DNA of 64,000 nt from Pontibacter sp. HSC-36F09 (GTDB lineage: Bacteria > Bacteroidota > Bacteroidia > Cytophagales > Hymenobacteraceae). Location of the stretch: contig NZ_JALKAA010000004.1 in NCBI RefSeq assembly GCF_024171605.1, forward strand, positions 124,001-188,000, given 5' to 3'. A program made the translations under genes and the position numbers. Below are positions 26,965-34,868 of this stretch, piece by piece. The notes beneath the pieces were generated by a model, which worked only from the letters and a program-made list of their open reading frames with translations, was not told where the DNA came from and did no database searches. Each line of letters begins with the position of its first letter. Within the stretch, counting starts at the first letter, position 1.

Positions 26965-27591
26965 ATGGAGAAGATATTTGAGAATAATAAAAAGTGGGTA
27001 GAGCGAAAGCTCATTGAAGACAAGGACTACTTCAACAAGCTGGCCATGGGGCAGAAGCCACGTTACCTGTACATAGGTTGCTCAGACAGTCGCATTCCGA
27101 TAAATGAGGTAACCGGCACAGGCCCGGGCGAGATTTTCGTGCACCGCAACATCGCCAACATGGTGGTGCATACCGATATGAACCTGCTTTCGGTGCTACA
27201 GTACGCTGTAGAGGTGCTGAAAGTAAAAGATATCATCGTATGCGGACACTACGGCTGCGGTGGGGTAGCGGCGGCGGCCAGCAACAAACAGTTTGGCCTG
27301 CTCGATAACTGGCTGCGCAACATTAAGGATGTGATACGCCTGCACGAGCAAGAATTGATGAGCATCGAGGATGAGGAACAGCGCCAGCGCCGCCTGGTGG
27401 AGCTGAACATTACAGAGCAGGTGCTGAACTTATTTAAGACCCCGATCATACAGAACGCCATGCAAACAGACAATCCGCCCAAGCTTTATGGCCTGGTATA
27501 CGATCTGAATGAAGGCCTGCTGAAGGACCTGAATGTAATGGAGCAGCAAAATTGTATGAAGCGATACGAGCACATTTACGGCCTGCTGTAA
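26965..27591 (+). CDS. Beta-class carbonic anhydrase
   Basis: Zinc enzyme interconverting carbon dioxide and bicarbonate, 208 residues. The zinc ligands C39, H95 and C98 and the D41/R43 dyad are visible in GCSDSRIP and CGHYGCGG, and HRNIAN lies between them. The order and spacing match plant/bacterial beta anhydrases. Fourteen bases separate it from the SulP gene, so the two form an operon whose products probably couple bicarbonate uptake and use; a strong terminator follows. Confidence 0.95.
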   Translation: MEKIFENNKKWVERKLIEDKDYFNKLAMGQKPRYLYIGCSDSRIPINEVTGTGPGEIFVHRNIANMVVHTDMNLLSVLQYAVEVLKVKDIIVCGHYGCGGVAAAASNKQFGLLDNWLRNIKDVIRLHEQELMSIEDEEQRQRRLVELNITEQVLNLFKTPIIQNAMQTDNPPKLYGLVYDLNEGLLKDLNVMEQQNCMKRYEHIYGLL

Positions 27592-27651
27592 GATTTCTAA
27601 AGATAACAAAGAAACTACTACTACCTATACCTACCGATTCAGCTGGATCGG

Positions 27652-27687
27652 ACAAAACCCTCGCATTTGTGAGGGTTTTGTGTTTTA
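27652..27687 (+). terminator. Intrinsic terminator of the SulP/carbonic anhydrase operon
   Basis: ACAAAACCCTC (27652-27662) pairs perfectly with GAGGGTTTTGT (27671-27681), followed by GTTTT. Confidence 0.9.
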
Positions 27688-28076
27688 GGGTGGGATGAGA
27701 AGGGAAAGTACAGGTATAGCCAGTTCTTGCTATACCTTATCAAGCGTTGGAAGCAATAAGAAAGCCTGCATCAAACAGGGGAGTCAGTTCATTTCTACTA
27801 AAAACTATCCCCTTGAAAGGATTATAGGTATGTAGATTCGGTGCTAGAATGCTTATAGCTGGCAGTATTGGGATATCTTCACAGCTCTGAACACCCCTCT
27901 GAGAGCTACGCTCGCAAGTTTAGAGCTCCCGTTCTCACTTGTCCTCAAGGGGAGAATTCGCTAGAATTTAACGGCTCTGGCATGGAGCAGGGGAGTCTGG
28001 TCCTGTTTATCTGCTGCCGATCCGCTTGCAAATTGTAAAGAAATCTAGCAGAAGGTAGGGTCAATGCCGGGTGCTG

Positions 28077-28097
28077 CCAAGATACTTTCAGGATGAC
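28077..28097. repeat. Dispersed short repeat, copy 2
   Basis: CCAAGATACTTTCAGGATGAC, one base different from 18209-18229. Confidence 0.55.
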
Positions 28098-28154
28098 GAA
28101 ATAAATAGGTTAATAAGATGTTGCCCTCAAGAGCATAGTACTTTCCTAAAACAA

Positions 28155-28179
28155 AAAGCCCTCCGAAAGGGAGGGCTTT
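28155..28179 (-). terminator. Intrinsic terminator of the PorT-like gene
   Basis: AAAGCCCTCC (28155-28164), loop GAAA, GGAGGGCTTT (28170-28179); A/T-rich flanks on both sides. Confidence 0.85.
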
Positions 28180-28201
28180 AAGGTATATGGTATAGAGAGT
28201 G

Positions 28202-28825
28202 TTAGCGTCCGCCGAGCAGGTAGCTTACCATGAGGCTGAAGCCCGAGTTGCGTCGTTCGCGGTTAACGAATGCACCTTCGTCATCTATCTTTTTCAGGCC
28301 CCCAGTATAGCGTACTTCAAGACCAAGGCCATTGGTGGCACGGTAACCCACAGAGCCTACATAGGCAAAGTCGATAGTATAGGGGTTGTCTGAAATGTTA
28401 TACTTGGTGGTTACGATCTTGTCGCCACTGCTAGAGTGCGCCTCGTGTACGTGGCTAGCGCTGTAGATGAAGGACACCTGCGGACCCAGATCAAAGAACA
28501 TACCGCTGGCCGAAACGTGGAACAGCACCGGAATGTCGATGTAGTTGAGCTTGAACACCTCGGCTGTCTGCAGGTTGCTACCAGAGTATATCTCGCGGCG
28601 GGCACCTTTGGAAGTATACAGGGCTTCCAGTTGCACGCCCATCAGGTTGTTAAGGTGCTTTTGCAGAAATATACCGCCTGTGTACCCAACCCTGTACTTG
28701 TAACCGTCGGTGTCGGCGCCGTTAAAGGTTGTATAGGTAGGGCCGCCTTTAAAGCCCAGCTGTTGGGCAAAACCGGTGCCTGACATAAGCGCCACGCAGC
28801 AGAGAACCAGTAAGAGTCGTTTCAT
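28202..28825 (-). CDS. PorT-like outer-membrane beta-barrel protein
   Basis: Secreted 207-residue protein with signal peptide MKRLLLVLCCVALMSGTGFAQ. The mature part has alternating-residue strands (LGFKGGPTYTTF, YRVGYTGGIFLQ, VQLEALYTSKGA, YIDIPVLFHVS) as in the small 'porin family / PorT' barrels of Bacteroidota, and ends on the strand GFSLMVSYLLG. The role is usually unknown; the name PorT recalls gingipain secretion, which is not implied here. Single gene with its own terminator. Confidence 0.82.
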   Translation of the reverse strand: MKRLLLVLCCVALMSGTGFAQQLGFKGGPTYTTFNGADTDGYKYRVGYTGGIFLQKHLNNLMGVQLEALYTSKGARREIYSGSNLQTAEVFKLNYIDIPVLFHVSASGMFFDLGPQVSFIYSASHVHEAHSSSGDKIVTTKYNISDNPYTIDFAYVGSVGYRATNGLGLEVRYTGGLKKIDDEGAFVNRERRNSGFSLMVSYLLGGR

Positions 28826-28931
28826 AGGAATTGCCTGTTTTTAGGGGTTGGTTTAATCGGGGTGAAATTACTGAGAAGCAGCATACAGGTCAATGGAGGA
28901 AATATATAAATTGTGCTATTTTTCCCATGCA

Positions 28932-28961
28932 AAAAGCCCGGTCAATATTGGCCGGGCTTTT
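28932..28961 (-). terminator. Intrinsic terminator of the SWFGD low-complexity gene
   Basis: AAAAGCCCGG (28932-28941) with CCGGGCTTTT (28952-28961), 10-base loop. Confidence 0.85.
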
Positions 28962-29017
28962 CGTATCCTTAAAAGGTTTAAATCAGGTGATCGGCTCAAA
29001 AGCCATCAATCTGCTTT

Positions 29018-30004
29018 TTACCATTCGTAGTCTCTGCGGGAAGATGAACCATAAGAGTACGGAGGTCCACTGTAAGTGTTGCCGTAGCTGGTATGCGTTC
29101 TGGAGCGGCTGCTGTAGTCGCTGTCATGCTCTCTGTCACGCATTTCGTCCATTCTTCTTCTGCGTTCTGCTTCTTCGTCACCAAACCACGATCTTACTTC
29201 GTCGCCAGCGCGGTCAAAGAAACCTCTCTCGTTGTCTCTGTCTCTATCGCGGTCCCAGTCGCTTGAGCTGCGGCTGCTTCCATAGTTAGAAGAACCATAG
29301 CTGCTTCCACTTCCGCTTCCGTAGCCGGAACCATAGTTTGATGATCCTGATCCGTAGTTAGAAGAACCGGAACCATAATGGCTTGATCCGGTGCCATAGT
29401 TTGAAGAAAGGCCAGAACCATAGTTAGACGATCCTGATCCGTAGTTGCCCGAAGAGCCGTAGCCTGATCCATAATTAGAAGAACCTGAACCGTAGTTCGA
29501 GCTCGAGCCATACCCAGAGCCGCCGTAGTTAGACGAACCGCTGTAGCCACGGTTAGAGCGATAGCTGTCGCTGCTACGGTCGCGCATGTCGTCCATTCTT
29601 CTTCTGCGCTCTGCGTCATCGTCGCCGAACCATGATTTTACCTCGTCAGAACCACGATCCCAGGCATCGCGATCGCTGCTGCCGTAGCGGCGGCTAGAGC
29701 CCGAGCCGTAATTAGACGAACCGGAGCCGGAGCCATAACCTGAGCCGTAAGAGGAACCCGAACCATAGTTCGAGCCAGTTGAACGGCCGTAAGTGGAAGT
29801 GCCGCCATAGCCAGAAGATGAGTAGCTATCACGGCCACTGCCGAAATCGCCACCGCTTCTGCCCGAAGACTCCCTGTTGTAAGAGCCTCTCATACGGTTA
29901 GTTGGGTCATACTCTCCTGAATAATAATTTCTGCCTGAGCCTCTGCTCTCAGTCCTGAAGTTGTCATTGAATGGGTTTGAACCCGAATTTTCATAGCTTC
30001 TCAT
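29018..30004 (-). CDS. Tyr-Gly-Ser low-complexity protein with two SWFGD modules
   Basis: A 328-residue protein without signal peptide or membrane segment. Two near-identical modules, residues about 119-143 and 268-291 (DEV-K/R-SWFGD, AERRRRMD and MRDR), are the SWFGD motif otherwise seen in short stress-type bacterial proteins. They are set in an intrinsically disordered region of repeated NYGSGSS units with more than 20 Tyr-Gly pairs. The N-terminal 110 residues are also Gly/Ser/Tyr/Arg-rich. Charged Arg/Asp blocks (DRDRDRD) precede the second module. Composition resembles FUS-type prion-like domains that condense; that property is inferred, not shown. The gene starts at 30004, is monocistronic and ends at a strong terminator. 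No assigned function is known to me. Confidence 0.8.
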   Translation of the reverse strand: MRSYENSGSNPFNDNFRTESRGSGRNYYSGEYDPTNRMRGSYNRESSGRSGGDFGSGRDSYSSSGYGGTSTYGRSTGSNYGSGSSYGSGYGSGSGSSNYGSGSSRRYGSSDRDAWDRGSDEVKSWFGDDDAERRRRMDDMRDRSSDSYRSNRGYSGSSNYGGSGYGSSSNYGSGSSNYGSGYGSSGNYGSGSSNYGSGLSSNYGTGSSHYGSGSSNYGSGSSNYGSGYGSGSGSSYGSSNYGSSRSSSDWDRDRDRDNERGFFDRAGDEVRSWFGDEEAERRRRMDEMRDREHDSDYSSRSRTHTSYGNTYSGPPYSYGSSSRRDYEW

Positions 30005-30436
30005 AGCTTTAATTAAATTTTTAGATTTTAAAAAAAGAACAAATTAGAGGCATGCCTAAAAAAGGTGCGCCGGTAATTTTTACGGCTGTAGGGCTTATAA
30101 GTTATTTAAGAAACTGTTAGGAGCATAGGGACGCCAACACAACAGGTATAACACAGCTTACGAACGGAATGAGCACAATTATAAATTGTAATAAAATATT
30201 AATAAAACAGGTTTATGTATATAGAGAGAATTGAATTATATAAAGCAGCTGGTTTTAGAGATGCTAAGCTGGTTTATTTCATATGGCTGAAAATTATGTA
30301 ATTAGGTGTGTTTATGCTCGGTTTGTATTAGCGCGCTTTAGTTTTAGGGATTGTATATTTTGCATTTTTTTATTTTTATAAATTACACTGATTTAGTAAA
30401 TTGCGGGCCTTTAGTTTTTTCTCTAGTAGATATATT
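30005..30436. other. AT-rich divergent intergenic region
   Basis: 432 bases between two divergent genes, with no coding potential. Long A/T tracts around 30180-30260 and 30350-30400 mark probable promoters; no exact TAnnTTTG box is convincing (a TATATTTTG at 30352 is one base too long). Confidence 0.45.
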
Positions 30437-30838
30437 ATGAAATTTACAAAATTGCTGGCCTCAGCGGTGATGGTTGTCTCATTCACAGCCTGCGAAGATG
30501 TGTTTGAGGAGGGGAGCCTGCAGCCAGATGGTTCAAAGCCTGCTCTGACGATCCGGAACCCAACGAAAAATCAGGTGCTTGCTAAGTCCTCAGGGCTTCG
30601 TGTGAAATTGACAGCCTCTGACAAAGACAAAGTGAAGGAGTTGCATGTACGGGTGCGGGCTGTTAATGGCGATGCGGATTACATCAACTTCACTACCTTG
30701 CCTGATAAGAAGATTCTAGAATTCGATACGCTGCTTAGCGCCAACGAGCTTCCACAGGGCAACTATACCTTGACGATCAACGCCACAGACTACCGAACGA
30801 ATGTTTCGTTTGGTGAAGTGCTCTTCTCGGTAAAGTAA
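30437..30838 (+). CDS. Small lipoprotein with Ig-like domain
   Basis: A 133-residue lipoprotein from the ATG at 30437 (signal peptide MKFTKLLASAVMVVSFTAC, cysteine 19). The mature part reads as one immunoglobulin-like beta-sandwich (LTIRNPTKNQVLAKSSGLRV, LTASDKDKVKELHVRV, NYTLTINATDY), as in Big-type domains of Bacteroidota surface proteins. The frame could start at a TTG 36 bases upstream, which would spoil the signal peptide. No partner gene is evident; it is convergent with topB. Confidence 0.75.
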   Translation: MKFTKLLASAVMVVSFTACEDVFEEGSLQPDGSKPALTIRNPTKNQVLAKSSGLRVKLTASDKDKVKELHVRVRAVNGDADYINFTTLPDKKILEFDTLLSANELPQGNYTLTINATDYRTNVSFGEVLFSVK

Positions 30839-30879
30839 GACCTATACCTACCGGCTATACCTTGTAGCCGACTGGCATG

Positions 30880-33336
30880 TTAGTTGAGCAGGTATACGAC
30901 TTGCCAGTTGTCATTGATGGCCAGGGCCGCATCGAAACTGTTGCCGGTCTTGGCCGACGTAAAGCCTTTTATTTTACCGGTTTTACCTTTGGTGAGCAAA
31001 GTGCCGATCTGTTTATCGGTGAGTTGCTTGCCGCCCATTTCAAAAGGTACTACAAACTGACAGCCCTCCCGGAAGCGACTGCAGCCATACGCTTTGGATC
31101 CTTTGAGCATACTGCCTTGATTGCACCGTGGACAGGTCGCGAAAGGATCCACCTCCGGCGTTTTCACTGCTTTCTCCAGTACCACCTGCTTATTGCCATC
31201 CAGCTTCAGGCTGGCATCAAAACTATTGCCCTGTTCGTCTTTAAAACCTTTGATAACGGGCGTCTTTCCTTTGCCGAGTAGGGCTATAATCTGTTTATCG
31301 GTCAGGGTTTTGCCCTGCTGCTCAATCGGGATCAGAAAGCGGCAGCCTTCTTTATAGCGGATACAACCATAAGCTTTGGAGCCCTTCAGGATATGGCCTT
31401 CGTCGCAGGCGGGGCAGGCGCCAAGTCCTTTGACAGGTATAGCAGCCTCGGCAGAAGCTTTGGTTTTTTTAGTTGTAGCTTTTTCTTTTCCAGCTTTGGC
31501 AGATTCTCCTTTGGCTGGGGCAGGTTCCGGTTGGGCCTCCATGGTCACGGTGGCTTTGTCGTATTTCACTTCCTGCACCAGACTTACTACAAAGTCCTGT
31601 AATTCCTGCAAAAAAGCCTCCGCCTTAAAAGAACCACCTTCGATCTGACGCAGCTTGCGTTCCCACTGGCCGGTCATCTCCGCCGACTTCAGAGTCTGGT
31701 TACGGATTACCCCAATCAGGTCGATGCCCATTTGGGTAGGTATAATCTTCTTTTTGTCTTTGCGGATGTATTGGCGCTTGAACAGCGTTTCGATGATGGC
31801 GGCTCGGGTGGAAGGTCGGCCGATGCCGTTTTCTTTTAGTGCTTCCTTGAGCTCCTCATCGTCTATCTGGCGACCGGCTGTTTCCATAGCACGCAACAGG
31901 GTCGCTTCGGTGTACTCTTTCGGTGGATTCGTCCATTTCTTATCAAGCAAGGGCGCGTGCGGACCGTGTTCGCCTTTCTCGAAATTGGGCAGGATGCCAG
32001 CTGTTTCTTCCTCTTCTTTGTTGTCCTTGCCGGTGCTTTCGATTTTGATGTCTTCAGCACCATAGAGCACACGCCAGCCAGGCTCCAGAATTTGCTTGCC
32101 GCGCACCCGGAAGGTATAGCCCGCCGATTCTGCCGAAACTGTGGTGTTGCTCACGATACAGTCGGGATAAAAAGCGGCCAGAAAGCGGCGCGTGATGATG
32201 TCGTATACATCCGCCTCACGTCCGTACAGACTGGCTTGGGCACCGGTCGGTATAATGGCGTGGTGATCGGTTACTTTGTTGTTGTTGAATACCTTTTTGC
32301 TCTTGCGGATCTTACTCTGCAGCAAAGGCGCCACATCGTTCTGATAATTGGTGAGACCCTGCAGAATGCCCGGAATCTTTGGATAGATGTCATCTGGCAG
32401 GAACACGGTGTCCACACGCGGGTAAGAAACCACCTTTTTCTCGTAGAGGCTCTGGATGGTTTTGAGTGTTTCGTCGGCCGACATGCTCAGCTTGTTGTTA
32501 CACTCGATCTGCAGCGAGGTCAGGTCAAACAGCTTGGGCGGACTCTCAGTACCTTTCTTGGTCTCGATGTCGGTGATGGTGAGTTCAACCTGCTGGATGG
32601 CGGCTAGTATCTGCTGGCCTTCTTCCTCTTTGTGAAAACGGCCGTTGGTGCTCGAAAAAGTGGTGTCGCGGTATACGGTTTTGAGCTCCCAGTAAGCCTG
32701 CGGCACAAAGTTAGCGATCTCGTGGTGGCGGTTCACGATCATGGCAAGGGTAGGGGTCTGTACCCGTCCGATGGAGAGCGTCTGCCGGCCCTGCGCATAC
32801 TTGAGTGTGAAAAGCCGCGTGGCGTTCAGTCCAAGAAGCCAGTCGCCGATGGCGCGGCTTTTACCGGCCTGGTAGAGCGAGTCGAATTCGGACCCTTCGC
32901 GCAGCCGGGCAAAACCCTGACGGATGGCGTCTTCGGTGAGCGAGGAAATCCAGAGGCGCTTGAAGGGTTTGCGGTAATTGGCCTCGGTGAGTACCCAGCG
33001 CTGTATCACTTCCCCCTCTTGTCCGGCGTCACCGCAGTTGATCACTTCTTCGGCGTTGTCAAGGAGCTTTTTGATGATGTTGAACTGCTGCACCACGCCC
33101 TTGTCCTGCATCAGCTTGATGCCATACCTTTCCGGCAGCATAGGCAGATCGTAGAGGCTCCAGCGCTTCCATTCTGGGCGGTAGTCGTCGGGCTCACGCA
33201 AGGTGCAGAAGTGGCCGAAAGTCCAGGTGACCTGGTAGCCGTTGCCCTCGTAGTAGCCATCCTTTCTGGTTTTGGCACCAATCACGTTGGCTATTTCACG
33301 CGCGACACTCGGTTTCTCAGCAATGCAGACTTTCAA
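30880..33336 (-). CDS. topB: DNA topoisomerase III (type IA)
   Basis: Single-strand-passing type IA topoisomerase of 818 residues. The TOPRIM domain shows MKVCIAEKPSVAREI and the acidic triad region CGDAGQEGEVI. The catalytic tyrosine is in KVVSYPRVDT (about residue 315); most TopB have T in place of V after the arginine. GRVQTPTLAMIV and the hinge region follow. Two C-terminal zinc-ribbon 'Crpt' repeats (KGSKAYGCIRYKEGCRF and KGSKAYGCSRFREGCQF) end the protein. An Ala/Lys/Glu-rich linker (PAPAKGESAKAGKEKATTKK) separates them from the core. It appears to be a chromosomal copy, with no conjugation genes nearby. Confidence 0.95.
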   Translation of the reverse strand: MKVCIAEKPSVAREIANVIGAKTRKDGYYEGNGYQVTWTFGHFCTLREPDDYRPEWKRWSLYDLPMLPERYGIKLMQDKGVVQQFNIIKKLLDNAEEVINCGDAGQEGEVIQRWVLTEANYRKPFKRLWISSLTEDAIRQGFARLREGSEFDSLYQAGKSRAIGDWLLGLNATRLFTLKYAQGRQTLSIGRVQTPTLAMIVNRHHEIANFVPQAYWELKTVYRDTTFSSTNGRFHKEEEGQQILAAIQQVELTITDIETKKGTESPPKLFDLTSLQIECNNKLSMSADETLKTIQSLYEKKVVSYPRVDTVFLPDDIYPKIPGILQGLTNYQNDVAPLLQSKIRKSKKVFNNNKVTDHHAIIPTGAQASLYGREADVYDIITRRFLAAFYPDCIVSNTTVSAESAGYTFRVRGKQILEPGWRVLYGAEDIKIESTGKDNKEEEETAGILPNFEKGEHGPHAPLLDKKWTNPPKEYTEATLLRAMETAGRQIDDEELKEALKENGIGRPSTRAAIIETLFKRQYIRKDKKKIIPTQMGIDLIGVIRNQTLKSAEMTGQWERKLRQIEGGSFKAEAFLQELQDFVVSLVQEVKYDKATVTMEAQPEPAPAKGESAKAGKEKATTKKTKASAEAAIPVKGLGACPACDEGHILKGSKAYGCIRYKEGCRFLIPIEQQGKTLTDKQIIALLGKGKTPVIKGFKDEQGNSFDASLKLDGNKQVVLEKAVKTPEVDPFATCPRCNQGSMLKGSKAYGCSRFREGCQFVVPFEMGGKQLTDKQIGTLLTKGKTGKIKGFTSAKTGNSFDAALAINDNWQVVYLLN

Positions 33337-33368
33337 GGTATAGGGTGTTTTACGGTGACTCTAACATT

Positions 33369-33376
33369 CAAATTTA
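33369..33376 (-). promoter_or_regulatory. Possible -7 box (TAAATTTG on minus strand) before topB
   Basis: Exact TAnnTTTG on the minus strand 33 bases upstream of the topB ATG (33336). No clear -33 TTG is seen. Confidence 0.35.
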
Positions 33377-33448
33377 CGCTTTTAAGGTATAAATCCCTAC
33401 ACTTGCATTGCCGTAAATACATGCGTTGAACCCTAAGATATTGAAACC

Positions 33449-33670
33449 ATGCAGCCACTCGGGAAATACATTGTGATTATAGGTATAGCCATTGTAGTGA
33501 TTGGCCTGGTGTTCTGGCTGGCTGGCGACAAACTGGGCTGGTTTGGCAATCTGCCCGGCGATATTCGGGTGGAGCGGGAGAATTTCAAGTTCTTCATGCC
33601 CATCACCAGCATGATCCTGGTCAGCATTCTGCTCTCACTGCTGCTCTGGGTGTTCCGCCGGTTCTTTTAA
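33449..33670 (+). CDS. DUF2905 small membrane protein
   Basis: 73 residues with two membrane helices (YIVIIGIAIVVIGLVFWLAG and a C-terminal ITSMILVSILLSLLLWVF). The loop DKLGWFGNLPGDIRVERENF is the family signature of DUF2905. No function is known. Next gene begins 66 bases later on the same strand. Confidence 0.9.
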   Translation: MQPLGKYIVIIGIAIVVIGLVFWLAGDKLGWFGNLPGDIRVERENFKFFMPITSMILVSILLSLLLWVFRRFF

Positions 33671-33736
33671 GGTATAGCCTTTCAGAGGTGCAGCAGCTTT
33701 TATACCTTTGCGGCTTCTGCTATACCTGAAACCCCT

Positions 33737-34501
33737 ATGTTTTTTGTGCTCTCTAAGCTGCTGCAGTACTTCCTGATGCCCATTATTTGGATTGCACTAT
33801 TGCTCCTGCTGGCTGTTTTCCTACGATCACCTAAGTGGCGGCGCATCACTTTAATCTCTGCTACCGCGTTGCTGCTGGTTTTTTCCAATCCTTTTCTGGC
33901 GAATGTGGCCATGCGTGCCTGGGAATACGAGAGCGTGCCGCTGGAACAGGTGGAAAATTACGATGTAGCCATCATCCTGACAGGTGTGACCCAGGTCATC
34001 GGCTTCGCGGAAGACCGGGTACATACCAACAAAGGCGCCGACCGCTTCCTGCATCCGCTCAAACTTTACCGCCTGGGCAAAGTGGACAGATTTCTGATTA
34101 CAGGAGGTATAGGCACTGTTGCTTTGGACCGCCGACCGGAGGCCGAAATGCTGCAGGAGATTCTGTTACTGGCAGGCGTACCCCAGGAAGATATCCTGAT
34201 CGAGACTCGCAGCGATAACACCTACCAGAACGCCATCTTTACCGGCGATATGTTGCAGAAGCATCCGGAAATGAAACGCCGCCTGCTCGTGACCTCTGCC
34301 TTTCACATGCGCCGTTCCAAAGCCTGTTTCGACAAAGCAGGTATAGCCACCGACATTTTCCCAACCGACTTCTATACCTCCGAAATCCGCTATACTCCCG
34401 ACGAATTGCTCATACCTAACCCCGACGCCTTCCGGCTCTGGCATCGCCTTATTCACGAAGTAACGGGTTTTGTGGTTTATAAGGTGGTGGGGTATGCGTG
34501 A
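33737..34501 (+). CDS. YdcF/ElyC-type DUF218 membrane protein
   Basis: 254 residues. Two N-terminal hydrophobic helices (IIWIALLLLLAVFL and RITLISATALLLVFSN) anchor a DUF218 domain with NYDVAIILTG, RFLITGGIG and SAFHMRRSKACFDKAG. ElyC/SanA/YdcF proteins act in cell-envelope precursor control, but the enzyme activity is unsettled. The frame holds three AGGTATA/TATACCT words used as Gly-Ile or Ile-Pro-type codons. Follows DUF2905 with 66 bases, so perhaps cotranscribed. Confidence 0.88.
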   Translation: MFFVLSKLLQYFLMPIIWIALLLLLAVFLRSPKWRRITLISATALLLVFSNPFLANVAMRAWEYESVPLEQVENYDVAIILTGVTQVIGFAEDRVHTNKGADRFLHPLKLYRLGKVDRFLITGGIGTVALDRRPEAEMLQEILLLAGVPQEDILIETRSDNTYQNAIFTGDMLQKHPEMKRRLLVTSAFHMRRSKACFDKAGIATDIFPTDFYTSEIRYTPDELLIPNPDAFRLWHRLIHEVTGFVVYKVVGYA

Positions 34502-34868
34502 GGGTTAGTGATTGAGTGAATGAGTGATTGAGCGAGTTAGTGATTTTGAAATTGTTTGGTGCACGATTAACCTGTTCCTCCCTTTGTAGAGGATACCTAC
34601 CCACAAAGAGGAATTCCGTTGTATTATTCGGTTAGGTCGCGACCAAATCTGACATCTTATGAATCAATGAACATTAACTGTCATCTCGAATGCAATGAGA
34701 GATCTGAGCTATTTCGGGTCTCCCTCAATATTTCAGATTTCTCCCAAAAGTCGAAATGACAAAAAGACTGTGGTTTGACGGTATTAGCATCTGACTTACT
34801 CTCCAGACTGTATTTTCTAAACTCTCAAACCCACTCAATCACTCCATCACCAACTCACTCAATCCCAA
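34502..34868. other. Intergenic repeat region
   Basis: No gene seen. It is flanked by related words: TGATTGAGTGAATGAGTGATT after 34509 and, in reverse complement, CACTCAATCACTCCATCACC near 34831. Between them lies the imperfect inverted element at 34679-34761. Confidence 0.6.
34679..34761. repeat. Imperfect palindromic dispersed element
   Basis: Starts with TGTCATCTCGA and ends with TCGAAATGACA; inner halves pair partly (GAGAGATCTGA with TCAGATTTCTC). The same kind of element (TCATTTCGA...TCGAAATGACA) is common between genes in Bacteroidota. It can fold to a long hairpin RNA. Confidence 0.65.

Larger units (their letters stand above)
27592..28201. other. Intergenic region with terminators and dispersed repeats
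   Basis: No gene seen. It holds the terminators of both flanking genes, several AGGTATA words, copy 2 of the 18209 repeat (28077-28097), and a CCCCTCTGAGAGC/CTCAAGGGGAG pair around 27894-27953. Confidence 0.5.

Noticed and set aside
29250-29860. Regular repeats that could be taken for a CRISPR array
   Set aside because: The repeats are in frame and encode Tyr-Gly-Ser units; there are no constant repeat/unique spacer units and no cas genes.
32632-33429. 265-aa open frame antisense to topB
   Set aside because: Codon-phase shadow of a real, well-conserved enzyme.
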